Below are positions 14,557 to 23,078 of a DNA stretch of 25,863 nt, one piece after another. The stretch lies in the IMG/VR virus record IMGVR_UViG_3300001450_000244, positions 1 to 25,863 of that record, one strand, 5' to 3'. Positions within the stretch are counted from its first letter, which is position 1; the number at the start of each line of letters is the position of its first letter. The position numbers were made by a program, and so were the translations under genes. Under the pieces are notes generated by a model. It was not told the DNA's origin and searched no databases. It saw nothing but the letters and a program-made list of their open reading frames with translations. Source of the DNA: a virus.

Positions 14557-14598
14557 ATTAATTTATATACATACACAAACTTAGGGATATGTAGAGAC

Positions 14599-15477
14599 AT
14601 GGTAGATAAAACAATTGATACATTAGTTCCTGATATCTACAAGCTTTTAGAAGAAGGACTTCCCACTACAGATGGTAACATTTGTGAGGGGTTAGCTATG
14701 AAAGATTTCTTAAGCGAGATGAAGGATGCAGTACTTAATGCTGTATCAGATTCAGATAAAGGATCAAGAGGTAATGCTTTAAGGTTGTCACAAATTGGAT
14801 ACCCTGATCGAAAGATATATTATAATTCACAGACTGAACTACCTGATGAAAAGCTAGATGGCTCTACTCTAATGAAGTTCTTGTATGGACACATGTTAGA
14901 AGCACTACTTATATTTTTAGCTAAGACTGCAGGTCATAAGGTTGAAGGCTTACAGAAAGAAGTTGATATAGGTGGTGTCTCAGGTCATCAAGATGCGATG
15001 ATTGATAATGTTGTAGTTGATGTTAAATCAGCATCGACCTTCAGCTTTAATAAGTTTAAGAGCGGTAGCATTGCAGAGAACGATGCTTTCGGATACATAG
15101 GACAGTTGTCAGCTTATGCAGACGCTAATAATACAGAAGAATGTGGTTGGTTAGTGGTTGATAAATCAACAGGAGAACTAGCGTGGTGTCCATTACATCC
15201 TATGGAGATGATCAATGCAGAAGAACGGGTCCATTCAATCAAAAGTATGTTACTATCTGATACAATACCCCCTCGATGTTATGATGATGTTCCTGATGGC
15301 ATGTCTGGCAACCGTGTTCTGGCTATTGGGTGTGTTTACTGCAACCATAAGAATACTTGTTGGGCTGATTCAAATGGTGGTATGGGGCTTCGGAGATTCC
15401 AATATTCCAATGGACCCAAACACTTCACAGAAGTCTGGAAAGAACCTAGAGTAGCAGAGATAACTACTGATGGTTAA
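14599..15477 (+). CDS. RecB/Cas4-like PD-(D/E)XK exonuclease
   Basis: The 292-residue protein has the motif order of this family: GHMLEA with Glu101, GHQDAMI with Asp132, VDVKS with Asp141-x-Lys143, and YIGQLSAYA with Gln169. Four cysteines (227, 245, 248, 254) form a C-terminal cluster like the iron-sulfur site of Cas4/AddB-type nucleases. The usual first Cys in the N-terminal CPRK-like box is absent: here it reads YPDRKIYY. It probably takes the place of T7 gp6 exonuclease in degrading host DNA and in recombination. It overlaps endonuclease I by eight bases. Confidence 0.8.
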   Translation: MVDKTIDTLVPDIYKLLEEGLPTTDGNICEGLAMKDFLSEMKDAVLNAVSDSDKGSRGNALRLSQIGYPDRKIYYNSQTELPDEKLDGSTLMKFLYGHMLEALLIFLAKTAGHKVEGLQKEVDIGGVSGHQDAMIDNVVVDVKSASTFSFNKFKSGSIAENDAFGYIGQLSAYADANNTEECGWLVVDKSTGELAWCPLHPMEMINAEERVHSIKSMLLSDTIPPRCYDDVPDGMSGNRVLAIGCVYCNHKNTCWADSNGGMGLRRFQYSNGPKHFTEVWKEPRVAEITTDG

Positions 15478-15946
15478 GACTGCTAAGAAAAAGAAGGAAT
15501 TCAGATCAGGTTCAGAGAAGAGAACTTCAAAGGTCTTGATCAGTGAGGGTATCAAGCACGCTTATGAACCTCACTTTATTCAGTATGAAGTTTCCTTAGT
15601 TAGACGCTACCTTCCAGACTTCATATTGAAACCTTCAGGTATAATACTAGAGGTTAAGGGATGGTTCAAGCCAGCTGATAGAGCCAAGCATCTACAGATT
15701 AGACATGTCCATCCTAACTTAGACATACGATTTGTATTTGATAATCCTAATTCCAGAATTAGTAAGATCAGTAAAACTACTTACGCGCAATGGTGTGATA
15801 AACATAACTTTAAATATTGTAAAGGACCAGCCATTCCGGTTGAGTGGATAGAGGAGAATCATGACAATAACAATAAAGCAAGAAGAATTGCTAGTAGACG
15901 ACTTAAAAAAAATAGTGACAAGCTCAAGAAAAGAGATAGTACATAA
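15470..15946 (+). CDS. T7-like endonuclease I, Holliday junction resolvase
   Basis: The 158-residue protein matches T7 gp3 closely. The four catalytic positions are present: Glu16 in RSGSEKR, Asp50 in RYLPDFIL, Glu61 and Lys63 in EVKG. Family segments LDIRFVFDN and KTTYAQWCDKHNFK follow. It cuts branched DNA and helps break down host DNA and resolve concatemers. The tail is longer and more basic than usual (residues about 138-158), and that extension is the part that overlaps the next gene. Confidence 0.92.
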   Translation: MVKTAKKKKEFRSGSEKRTSKVLISEGIKHAYEPHFIQYEVSLVRRYLPDFILKPSGIILEVKGWFKPADRAKHLQIRHVHPNLDIRFVFDNPNSRISKISKTTYAQWCDKHNFKYCKGPAIPVEWIEENHDNNNKARRIASRRLKKNSDKLKKRDST

Positions 15947-16223
15947 CGAGCAAGTACTGTTCTTATGTGTTATACTTCAAGCACTATTAGATGCAACTAA
16001 GCCTGAAGATAGTACGGAGTCAGTCGAAGCTAGACTAGCAAGGTCATCAGCTAAGGCGTGGTTCTCAGCTAGTGTAGGTGTTACAGCACAAGACTTCAGA
16101 GATGTCTGTGACTTAGCTAGAGTTGACTCTAATTATGTTAAATCGTTTGCGTATAAAGTTATAACTCAAAAGAGTATTCCTTTTATACGTAAGAGAATAA
16201 ATACTTTATTAACATTTGAATAA
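15861..16223 (+). CDS. Conserved phage helical protein
   Basis: This 120-residue protein starts inside the endonuclease I gene, an 86-base overlap. It has LCVILQALLDATK, then SAKAWFSASVGVTAQDFRDVCDLARVD (near residues 62-90). That is the pattern of small phage proteins with a helix-turn-helix-like fold found beside replication genes. Function unknown. The C-terminal part is basic. Confidence 0.65.
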   Translation: MTITIKQEELLVDDLKKIVTSSRKEIVHNEQVLFLCVILQALLDATKPEDSTESVEARLARSSAKAWFSASVGVTAQDFRDVCDLARVDSNYVKSFAYKVITQKSIPFIRKRINTLLTFE

Positions 16224-16233
16224 GGATCACGAT

Positions 16234-16758
16234 ATGCCCAAACAAGATAAAGATTCCACTAAGTCCTTAACTTCAGAAGAATATGATTCGTTAGGTTTAG
16301 AAGATAGTATTAAGTATATAGATGATATCAACCAACAGCTATGGCATCTTAATACAGCGAAACAGCCAAATGATAACGCACTATCTGCTAGTGCTGATAA
16401 GGATACTGAAGAAGATTATATTGCATATGAAGATATAAATCTTTCAAAGGTCTGTTGCTTAGAGCGTCCCGCTGAAGGCGTATCCTATAGGTATAATGAG
16501 GGTAACTTACTTACAGAAATTAAAGAATATATTGACAGCACGTATGACGAACACTATTCTCAAGATAAGATACAGGCATTAGAGGTTATCATTGATGCAG
16601 GTCATGGTGAAGGATTCATGTTAGGTAACTCTATGAAATATCTTAAGCGTGTAGGTAAGAAAAAGGGAGAGACCCGTAAGGATTTATTAAAAGTTATCCA
16701 CTATGGTCTACTGATGATTGATCTTCTCGATAAGAAAGAACAAGCTAACTCCGTGTAG
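16234..16758 (+). CDS. DUF3310-domain protein
   Basis: ATG 16234 lies eight bases after AAGGA (16222-16226); the in-frame TTG at 16216 is less likely. Residues 1-85 are polar and probably disordered. The C-terminal part is a DUF3310 domain, with NEGNLLTEIKEYI, then GFMLGNSMKYLKRVGKKKGE and DLLKVIHYGLLMI. T7 gp1.7, a nucleotide kinase, is to my knowledge assigned to this family, so a role in nucleotide metabolism is possible. The N-terminal half has no match I know. Confidence 0.7.
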   Translation: MPKQDKDSTKSLTSEEYDSLGLEDSIKYIDDINQQLWHLNTAKQPNDNALSASADKDTEEDYIAYEDINLSKVCCLERPAEGVSYRYNEGNLLTEIKEYIDSTYDEHYSQDKIQALEVIIDAGHGEGFMLGNSMKYLKRVGKKKGETRKDLLKVIHYGLLMIDLLDKKEQANSV

Positions 16759-16783
16759 ATACTGTAATAGAAAGAGAAATGCA

Positions 16784-17071
16784 ATGACAGACAGGAATTA
16801 TGTGACAGACAGGACTTATGAATATATTGATAATGAATTAATTTTTGATCCTACATTAATTCCAGATGCAGTGTCCCATTGGATGACTGATTGGACAATC
16901 GACGCATTAAAAAGTAACCTACCACTAGGTACAAAGTTCAACAAAGATTGGTCGAGAGAAACCTTGGAAGATATAGTTCATAAATCTTTAGTAGATTACT
17001 TTTCTAACAAATCTCGTGACCAAGAACTTGAGATGTTGTTTGATACATACAGTGGGTTGGCTAATTATTAA
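16784..17071 (+). CDS. Hypothetical protein
   Basis: I start at ATG 16784; the longer frame from TTG 16718 lies within the previous gene. The 95-residue product begins with a small internal repeat (TDRNYVTDRTYEY) and is otherwise an acidic helical protein. It is not recognised. It closes the replication block before the hairpins at 17100. Confidence 0.6.
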   Translation: MTDRNYVTDRTYEYIDNELIFDPTLIPDAVSHWMTDWTIDALKSNLPLGTKFNKDWSRETLEDIVHKSLVDYFSNKSRDQELEMLFDTYSGLANY

Positions 17072-17099
17072 AAGAATAGGAAAACTATTTCTTAGAATT

Positions 17100-17158
17100 A
17101 TAGCTAAAACAGCTATGTTCTAAACAGTCTGTGTGTTAAACTCATAGACTTTAATTTA
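17100..17158 (+). terminator. Two hairpins upstream of the RNR gene
   Basis: ATAGCT-AAAAC-AGCTAT (17100-17116) is a perfect 6-bp stem. AGTCTGTG (17126-17133) pairs with CATAGACT (17143-17150) with one G-U pair and is followed by TTAATTT. Together they may end the replication operon. No convincing -35/-10 pair or B12 riboswitch box was found in this 110-base leader. Confidence 0.4.
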
Positions 17159-17181
17159 CACCCTAACGGAGAGAATTTCGC

Positions 17182-18864
17182 ATGTCATTTAGAAGTAACC
17201 ACAACCCTATGTTCCGTTCCAAATTCAGCGAAGATATATTTAATAACAAGTATCAACACCAATCATGTGAGACATGGGCTGCATTATGCAAAGTCTTAGT
17301 TGAAGATGTATGCCTAGACATGATGACCAAGGATGAGAAAGAACAGTTAATACAGTACATGATTGAGATGAAGTTCATCCCCGGTGGACGTTACCTTTAC
17401 TATGCAGGACGACCTAACAAGTTCTTTAACAACTGCTATCTATTGAAGTCAGAGAGTGACACACGGGAAGATTGGGCTAACCTATCATGGAAGGCTGAGT
17501 CATGCTTGATGACAGGGGGTGGTATAGGTAATGACTACTCAATCTATCGTGCAGAGGGTGAAGTCTTAGGTGGTACAGGTGGACTAGCTAGTGGACCTAT
17601 ACCTAAGATGGAGATGATCAATGAAGTTGGCCGTCATGTGATGCAAGGGGGTAGTCGTAGATCAGCTATCTATGCTAGTTTAAATTGGAAACATTCAGAT
17701 GCTCATAAATTCTTATACATTAAAGATTGGTATCAGATGCCTGTAGGAAATACAGGATTGTCAATGGGTGATCTTAAGGAACAAGACTTTAACTTTCGTG
17801 CTCCATTAGATATGACTAACATCAGCTTGAACTACGATACTGAGTGGTTACTTAACTACTATAAGACAGGAGATACAGGCGACACGTTTAAAGCTAACGT
17901 GAAACAAGCACTATCAACAGCTGAACCGGGGTTTAGTTTTAACTTCTTTGATAAGGAAAAAGAAACCCTGCGTAATGCTTGTACTGAAGTTACATCTGAG
18001 GATGATAGTGATGTATGTAACTTAGGTTCGTTGAACATGGGACGAATAGATGGCATTGAAGAGTTCTCTGATATCACTGAACTAGCTACTAAGTTTCTGT
18101 TATGTGGTACAACTAGAGCTAAGCTACCATACGAAAAGGTCTATGAAACTAGAGAGAAAAATAGACGGTTAGGTTTAGGCTTAATGGGTATTCATGAATG
18201 GTTAATTAAGAAGGGTTCTAAATATGAAGTTACTAAGGAGCTTCATCAGTGGTTGTCCATTTATAAAGGAACCTCTGATCTTGTTTCAAAATCTTTTTCT
18301 AATAAGTTGGATGTGTCTTGCCCTGTTGCTAATCGTGCTATTGCTCCTACAGGAAGTATCGGTATTCTAGCTGGCACATCAACAGGTATTGAACCTATCT
18401 TTGCTACAGCCTACAAGCGTAGGTACCTTAAGAACGGTACACGTTGGCACTATCAGTATGTAGTTGACAGTGCAGCTGCTGAGTTGATTGATCTCTATGG
18501 TGTTGATCCTAATAAGGTTGAGTCAGCCTTGGACTTAGCTGATGACTATGAACGTCGTATTCGTTTCCAAGCTGACATACAGGACTATGTAGATATGAGC
18601 ATCTCATCTACAATTAACTTACCTTCATGGGGTAGTAAGAATAATAATGAAGATACAGTGGGTGCGTTCTGTAATACACTAGCATCTTATGCGTCACGCT
18701 TGAGAGGATTTACATGCTATCCTGATGGTGCAAGAGGCGGTCAACCTCTGACATCCGTACCATACTCTGAAGCTGTTGATAAATTAGGAGAAGAGTTTGA
18801 AGATAACATTCAATCCCATGACATCTGTGAGATCAGTGGTACAGGTGGAGTGTGTGGTGTATAA
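17182..18864 (+). CDS. Class II (B12-dependent) ribonucleotide reductase
   Basis: The 560-residue protein reduces ribonucleotides to deoxyribonucleotides. The first redox cysteine is Cys85 in FFNNCYLL. The active-site set is Asn265, Cys267 (thiyl radical) and Glu269, with the second redox cysteine Cys279 in DVCNLGSLNM. The APTGSIGILAGTSTGIEPIF loop follows, and the C-terminal redox pair is Cys549 and Cys558. No small subunit gene is beside it and the sequence has class II features, so I infer adenosylcobalamin dependence, with cofactor from the host. It is shorter than the ~740-residue Lactobacillus-type enzyme. GGAGAG precedes the ATG. Confidence 0.9.
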   Translation: MSFRSNHNPMFRSKFSEDIFNNKYQHQSCETWAALCKVLVEDVCLDMMTKDEKEQLIQYMIEMKFIPGGRYLYYAGRPNKFFNNCYLLKSESDTREDWANLSWKAESCLMTGGGIGNDYSIYRAEGEVLGGTGGLASGPIPKMEMINEVGRHVMQGGSRRSAIYASLNWKHSDAHKFLYIKDWYQMPVGNTGLSMGDLKEQDFNFRAPLDMTNISLNYDTEWLLNYYKTGDTGDTFKANVKQALSTAEPGFSFNFFDKEKETLRNACTEVTSEDDSDVCNLGSLNMGRIDGIEEFSDITELATKFLLCGTTRAKLPYEKVYETREKNRRLGLGLMGIHEWLIKKGSKYEVTKELHQWLSIYKGTSDLVSKSFSNKLDVSCPVANRAIAPTGSIGILAGTSTGIEPIFATAYKRRYLKNGTRWHYQYVVDSAAAELIDLYGVDPNKVESALDLADDYERRIRFQADIQDYVDMSISSTINLPSWGSKNNNEDTVGAFCNTLASYASRLRGFTCYPDGARGGQPLTSVPYSEAVDKLGEEFEDNIQSHDICEISGTGGVCGV

Positions 18865-18876
18865 GGATATATGTAG

Positions 18877-19443
18877 ATGCTAACCTATATAACATATGAT
18901 CAGGATTTACCCTTTGGTTTCTGTGATGAATTAGTTAAAATGTCAAGACACTTTAACCTAGTTGAAGCTAAGATTGGTAGAGATGGTGATCAGGTACTGA
19001 TGGATGAAGTTAGGAATACTAGGATAGCATGGCTTAATAACAAAGAGATTAATGATATATTATATTTCTATGCTGTAAAGGCTAACACAGATGCTAACTG
19101 GAACTTTGACTTAGCTGCTTCTGAAATACCTCAAGTGTCATTCTACGAGAAGGGAAACTTCTATGATTGGCATTATGATACAGGTTCTGAGAAAGCTGAC
19201 GAAGATTTACAGCGTAAGATAACTGTAACTGTAACCTTAAGTGATCAATATAAAGGTGGTGATCTTCAAGTACAGAAGTGGGTTCATCCTCAAGAATCTG
19301 ATAACTTTTCTACAATTAAAGCAATGAGAAATAGAGGTTCAGTATGTGTCTTTCCATCTTATATATTCCATAGAATTAATAAGGTACATAATGGAGAACG
19401 AGTAGCTTTAACTTCTTGGTTTAGAGGGAGAAAGTTTTCTTAA
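18877..19443 (+). CDS. 2OG-Fe(II) oxygenase, prolyl-4-hydroxylase-like
   Basis: The 188-residue protein has the iron and 2-oxoglutarate site: His99 and Asp101 in WHYDTG, distal His165 in YIFHRI, and Arg175 in ERVALTSWFRG. GGDLQVQK and VCVFPS fit the P4Hc/PiuC-like group. It would hydroxylate a protein side chain or a small molecule; a nucleobase substrate is possible but unproven. Start 18877 follows AAGGA by nine bases, 12 bases after the RNR stop. It is followed by two glycosyltransferase-type genes, which could act on the hydroxyl it makes. Confidence 0.85.
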   Translation: MLTYITYDQDLPFGFCDELVKMSRHFNLVEAKIGRDGDQVLMDEVRNTRIAWLNNKEINDILYFYAVKANTDANWNFDLAASEIPQVSFYEKGNFYDWHYDTGSEKADEDLQRKITVTVTLSDQYKGGDLQVQKWVHPQESDNFSTIKAMRNRGSVCVFPSYIFHRINKVHNGERVALTSWFRGRKFS

Positions 19444-19488
19444 CATGGTTGAATAAAGTCCTTGGACTATTGCGTAAATAGGAGTATG

Positions 19489-20310
19489 ATGTTCTGTACT
19501 AAATATAATAATAATAAAAAGAAACTAGAGAAGGGTACTAAGAATATTATGAATGTAGATTGTAAGTTACCTACAGTGTATATTGGGTATGATCCTACTG
19601 AAGATGACTACTTCAGAACACTAGTGTATAGTATTAGAAAACACGCTAGTGCGCCGGTACAAATAGTACCACTAGATCAGCACGAACTACGAAGAGCAGG
19701 TCTATACTCAAGATCATATGAGATTGTTGACGGTAGAAGAGTGGATGTCTTTGACGGAAAACCCTATTCAACCGAATTTAGTTTCACTAGATTCTTAGTA
19801 CCTTTCTTACAACAGTTTAGTGGTAAAGCTATATTCATGGACTCTGACATGTACGTTAGAGGAGACATCATGGAAGTATTTAATAGGTGTAATGCAGGGT
19901 CTAACAAAGCTATCTACTGTGTCAAGCACAACTATACTCAAGTTGAAGGTAGCATTAAGATGGATAACAAACTACAACAAAACTATTTCAGAAAGAACTG
20001 GTCTAGTTTTATACTGTGGAATTGTGATCACCCTTCTATCAAGAGATCATATACTTTAAGTGATGTTAATACTAAGAGTGGTAGCTGGTTACATGGTTTT
20101 TATTGGTTAGAGAACGATGAAATTGGTGAACTACCTGAAGAATGGAACTGGCTTGATAGTCATTCTCCTTCCAGTATATCAGCTAAGAATGTACACTTTA
20201 CTTTAGGCGGTCCTTTGTTTGCTACATGGGAACCAGCAAGAAAAGCAGACGCTATGTATGCTTTAGAGTATGGTGAATTATACAAGGAGATGATTGACAG
20301 TAATGATTAG
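19489..20310 (+). CDS. GT8-like glycosyltransferase
   Basis: The protein is a GT-A fold enzyme: VYIGYDP near the N-terminus, SFTRFLVPFL, then the metal-binding DxD motif in AIFMDSDMYVRGD. This order resembles GT8 and glycogenin-like enzymes, which move a sugar from a nucleotide-sugar donor. The start is uncertain: AGGAG (19480-19484) precedes tandem ATGs at 19486 and 19489, and a later ATG at 19549 begins exactly at the conserved domain. The first 20 residues are Lys/Asn-rich. Donor and acceptor cannot be inferred. It overlaps the next gene by eight bases. Confidence 0.8.
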   Translation: MFCTKYNNNKKKLEKGTKNIMNVDCKLPTVYIGYDPTEDDYFRTLVYSIRKHASAPVQIVPLDQHELRRAGLYSRSYEIVDGRRVDVFDGKPYSTEFSFTRFLVPFLQQFSGKAIFMDSDMYVRGDIMEVFNRCNAGSNKAIYCVKHNYTQVEGSIKMDNKLQQNYFRKNWSSFILWNCDHPSIKRSYTLSDVNTKSGSWLHGFYWLENDEIGELPEEWNWLDSHSPSSISAKNVHFTLGGPLFATWEPARKADAMYALEYGELYKEMIDSND

Positions 20311-22633
20311 ATTTGTAACTTCCTTTAGTGCTGAAGGGTATGAACAGTACGCTAAGAATATGTTGTTTTCAGTCCTCAAATATTGGAAGGATGATCTTCA
20401 ACTTATAGCATATTACCATGACATGCCTCAAGATGTAGTCAATGAATTTCCTGTAGGTAAGAACATTGAGTACCGTAATCTTAATGATGTGCCTGACATG
20501 CTGGCTTATAGAGAAGCTATGAAGGAGCATGATGGTACAGGCAAGGGAAAAGTACCATACAATTGGCGCTTAGATGCAATCAAATGGTGTCATAAAGTAT
20601 ACGCTATGACTGATACGTCCTTACAGATTACTGAGTCAGAAGTTAAAGGCGGTTGGCTTATATGGTTAGATGCTGATACTGTAACCAAGCGCCCTCTATC
20701 TGAAGAGAAGCTTAAGGAATTCTTGAATGACAAAGCTGAGATTTCTCATTTAGGTAGAACAGCTGCAGACTATAGTGAAACATCTTTCTTAGCTTTTAAT
20801 CTTGACTATCAAGCACCTCATCTTTTACTAGCAGACCTTAGAGGTTGCTATGATACTGGTGAGGTTGTGTCGTACAGAGAATGGCATGATGGATTTATCT
20901 TTGAACGTCTATTAAATATTTACTCCGCTCATGGTATGAAGGTACAGAATCTTTCACCTAAAGTTAAGGACTTAGATGCTTTCGGAGTATCACCTGTAGC
21001 TTACTACATGGATCACTTCAAAGGTAATAAGAAACATAACCTATCAGATGACAGGGTAAGTGGTGATGTTAAGTTGCCTCGATACAGGCAATTAGCTGAG
21101 CTTGTACGGACCTATGCTACTGACAACATCCTAGAAGTTGGTACATGGAACGGGGGTAGAGCTATCGAGATGGCTTTAGCTGCATTTGAGAAGTCTGACA
21201 CTGTACACTACACTGGCTTCGATATGTTTGAAGAAGCTACAGAAGAGATTGACGCATATGAACTTAATACTAAAGGACATAATACACTCAAGGCTGTAGA
21301 GAATAGATTAGAGAACTTCTGTAAGAAGATGGGTGAACAAGATAAGACTTTTACTTTTGAACTATACAAAGGAGACTCTAAGAAAACTTTAAGTAATCTT
21401 AGTTTAGAAGATGTGACATTTGCATACATTGATGGTGGTCACAGTGACGAGACAGTTAACAGTGACTATGAGAACCTAAAGCATGTACCTGTAATTGTAT
21501 TTGATGACTTCTTCTCTAAGGATGCAGCAGGTAATATCATAGGTGAAGAGCATCAAGGTACTAACCGATTAGTTTTGGATAAATTAGAAGGAAAACGAGT
21601 TACAGTCTTACCATCACAGGACAAGGTATTAGTTAAGGGTAAGCAACAAGGTTGTACACACCTTGCAGTTCTATTAAATAACGATGAGCTTCCACCTATC
21701 CCGTCTGACTTACGTAAAGCACCTATCATTATACAACCTAAAGATAGTGTACCTCAAGAACATATCACTGCTAATATTCAAGCTAACCTTGAGCTTATCA
21801 ATGATTGGAGCCTTATTAATAACTGTGATATTAATGATGAGTCTGTAATTATAGTATCGGGTGGTGACTCTACTGACTTTGAATCTATTAAATATCTTAA
21901 AGATACCTTAAACTCTAAGGTAGTGTGTGTCAAACACTCATATCCTAAATTACTAGAGGCTGGTATACAACCTTATGCATGTGTTATACTAGACCCCCGT
22001 GAAATTAAAGGAACATCAACACACGGCGTTGTACGTGCATCCTTGTTTGAAACCGTAGATGATAAGACTATGTTCTTTGTCGCATCAATGACTGATCCGT
22101 CAGTTACTAAGCATCTACTTCAGAAGACTGATAAAGTATATGGCTGGCACGCATTCTCACAAAGCTTAAAAGACAACACGAAGACTGAAGAAAATCCTAA
22201 TGGCGCTATTGATTTAGGTGAAGGTGCAACCTTTGTAACGGGTGGTACATGTGCAGCTATGAGAGCTATTGCGATGTTTCATATCTTAGGGTTCAGAGAC
22301 TTTGAATTATTTGGATATGATAGTAATATATTAGATGAAGTTACTGATGAGATGAAGAAAGAAAAGATTAGAGATAATCAACCTAAGTATATACCCGTTG
22401 AACTTAATGATAAAAACTTCTGGACTACAGGAGAACTACTTGCAATGGCACAAGATTGTGAGAAGCTGTTTGAATCTACAGATGTAGAGATGAACATTGT
22501 AGTTCATGACGATAAGAAAGAGACACTAATAGGTGAAGCTTGGAGAACATCTTCTAAGTTTGACTATCACCACTATTCATATAGGATTGAGAATCTTAAA
22601 CCTACCCCATACATCGAAGGAGATACTAAATAA
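20303..22633 (+). CDS. Glycosyltransferase / methyltransferase / Maf-MptE-like fusion
   Basis: The 776-residue protein has three parts. Residues about 1-260 look like a GT-A glycosyltransferase (IRFVTSFSAEGYEQYAKNM, then DxD in WLIWLDADTVT, residues 123-125). Residues about 265-445 form a class I SAM methyltransferase (ILEVGTWNGGRA, YTGFDMFE, YIDGGHSDETVNSDYENL). Residues about 485-700 resemble the DUF115/MptE-like fold of flagellin Maf transferases (VIIVSGGDSTDFESI, GIQPYACVILDP, GGTCAAMRAIAMFHILG). Each module points to glycan building or trimming, and having all three in one phage protein is unusual. ATG 20303 is preferred over TTG 20294. It would act with the GT8-like protein upstream. 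Confidence 0.75.
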   Translation: MIRFVTSFSAEGYEQYAKNMLFSVLKYWKDDLQLIAYYHDMPQDVVNEFPVGKNIEYRNLNDVPDMLAYREAMKEHDGTGKGKVPYNWRLDAIKWCHKVYAMTDTSLQITESEVKGGWLIWLDADTVTKRPLSEEKLKEFLNDKAEISHLGRTAADYSETSFLAFNLDYQAPHLLLADLRGCYDTGEVVSYREWHDGFIFERLLNIYSAHGMKVQNLSPKVKDLDAFGVSPVAYYMDHFKGNKKHNLSDDRVSGDVKLPRYRQLAELVRTYATDNILEVGTWNGGRAIEMALAAFEKSDTVHYTGFDMFEEATEEIDAYELNTKGHNTLKAVENRLENFCKKMGEQDKTFTFELYKGDSKKTLSNLSLEDVTFAYIDGGHSDETVNSDYENLKHVPVIVFDDFFSKDAAGNIIGEEHQGTNRLVLDKLEGKRVTVLPSQDKVLVKGKQQGCTHLAVLLNNDELPPIPSDLRKAPIIIQPKDSVPQEHITANIQANLELINDWSLINNCDINDESVIIVSGGDSTDFESIKYLKDTLNSKVVCVKHSYPKLLEAGIQPYACVILDPREIKGTSTHGVVRASLFETVDDKTMFFVASMTDPSVTKHLLQKTDKVYGWHAFSQSLKDNTKTEENPNGAIDLGEGATFVTGGTCAAMRAIAMFHILGFRDFELFGYDSNILDEVTDEMKKEKIRDNQPKYIPVELNDKNFWTTGELLAMAQDCEKLFESTDVEMNIVVHDDKKETLIGEAWRTSSKFDYHHYSYRIENLKPTPYIEGDTK

Positions 22634-22863
22634 TGTTAGATTTATTCATGGAAAATAAAGAGTTCTTGTTAATCACTTTAACACAGATCATTGCTGTAGC
22701 ATCTTTGTTAGTAGCTGGTACTAAGACCCCTGACCCTAGCACAATCTTAGGCAAAGCCTATACAGTAGTTGAGTTCTTAGCCTTGAACTTTGCAAGAGCT
22801 AAAGAAGTAGGCGAGAAGAAAGAAGTAGTAGTAGTAGCAGCAGTTGATAAGAAAGATACTTGA
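22633..22863 (+). CDS. Candidate holin, small membrane protein
   Basis: The 76-residue protein has one hydrophobic segment (about residues 11-28, FLLITLTQIIAVASLLVA), a short amphipathic region with PDPSTILGKAYTVVEF, and a charged tail with a GTA-repeat-encoded valine run. Size, membrane segment and position directly before the spanin genes fit a holin. A single-span type is less common, and no holin family is matched with certainty. The start overlaps the previous stop (TAATG). Confidence 0.55.
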   Translation: MLDLFMENKEFLLITLTQIIAVASLLVAGTKTPDPSTILGKAYTVVEFLALNFARAKEVGEKKEVVVVAAVDKKDT

Positions 22864-22865
22864 CA

Positions 22866-23078
22866 ATGATAGCTACAATACTGGGTTCAGTATTTAACTT
22901 ATTTACTAAAGTTTTACCTTTACTATTCGCATACAAAAGCGGTAAAGATAGTGCTAAGCTAGATCAATTAGAGGAGGTAGTAGATGTTATTAAAGAAGCT
23001 AACGAAGTTGAAGACAGTGTTAATCGTGCTAACTCCTCTGATATTCATAAGCGGCTGCAGCAGTGGGTCCGTAGGTGA
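22866..23078 (+). CDS. i-spanin-like (Rz-type) protein
   Basis: The 70-residue protein has an N-terminal membrane helix (MIATILGSVFNLFTKVLPLLFA), then a coiled-coil stretch (KLDQLEEVVDVIKEANEVEDSV) and a basic tail ending HKRLQQWVRR. This is the layout of inner-membrane spanins, which join an outer-membrane lipoprotein to fuse the two membranes at lysis. ATG 22866 is chosen over TTG 22860. The o-spanin gene begins inside it in another frame, as in lambda Rz/Rz1. It is short for Rz (lambda 153). Confidence 0.75.
   Translation: MIATILGSVFNLFTKVLPLLFAYKSGKDSAKLDQLEEVVDVIKEANEVEDSVNRANSSDIHKRLQQWVRR

Noticed and set aside
16533-16562. Internal promoter in the DUF3310 gene (TTGACA, 17 bp, TATTCT)
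   Set aside because: Spacing is right but it lies in a conserved coding domain, the -10 is imperfect, and no gene start follows closely; kept only as a weak possibility.
17072-17181. Cobalamin riboswitch before the class II RNR
   Set aside because: B12-dependence makes one plausible, but the 110-base leader is too short and has only two simple hairpins; no B12-box sequence was seen.
19820-20059. Open frame inside the GT8-like gene
   Set aside because: It lies wholly within a gene with clear family motifs and gives a Thr/Leu-rich translation typical of a shadow frame.
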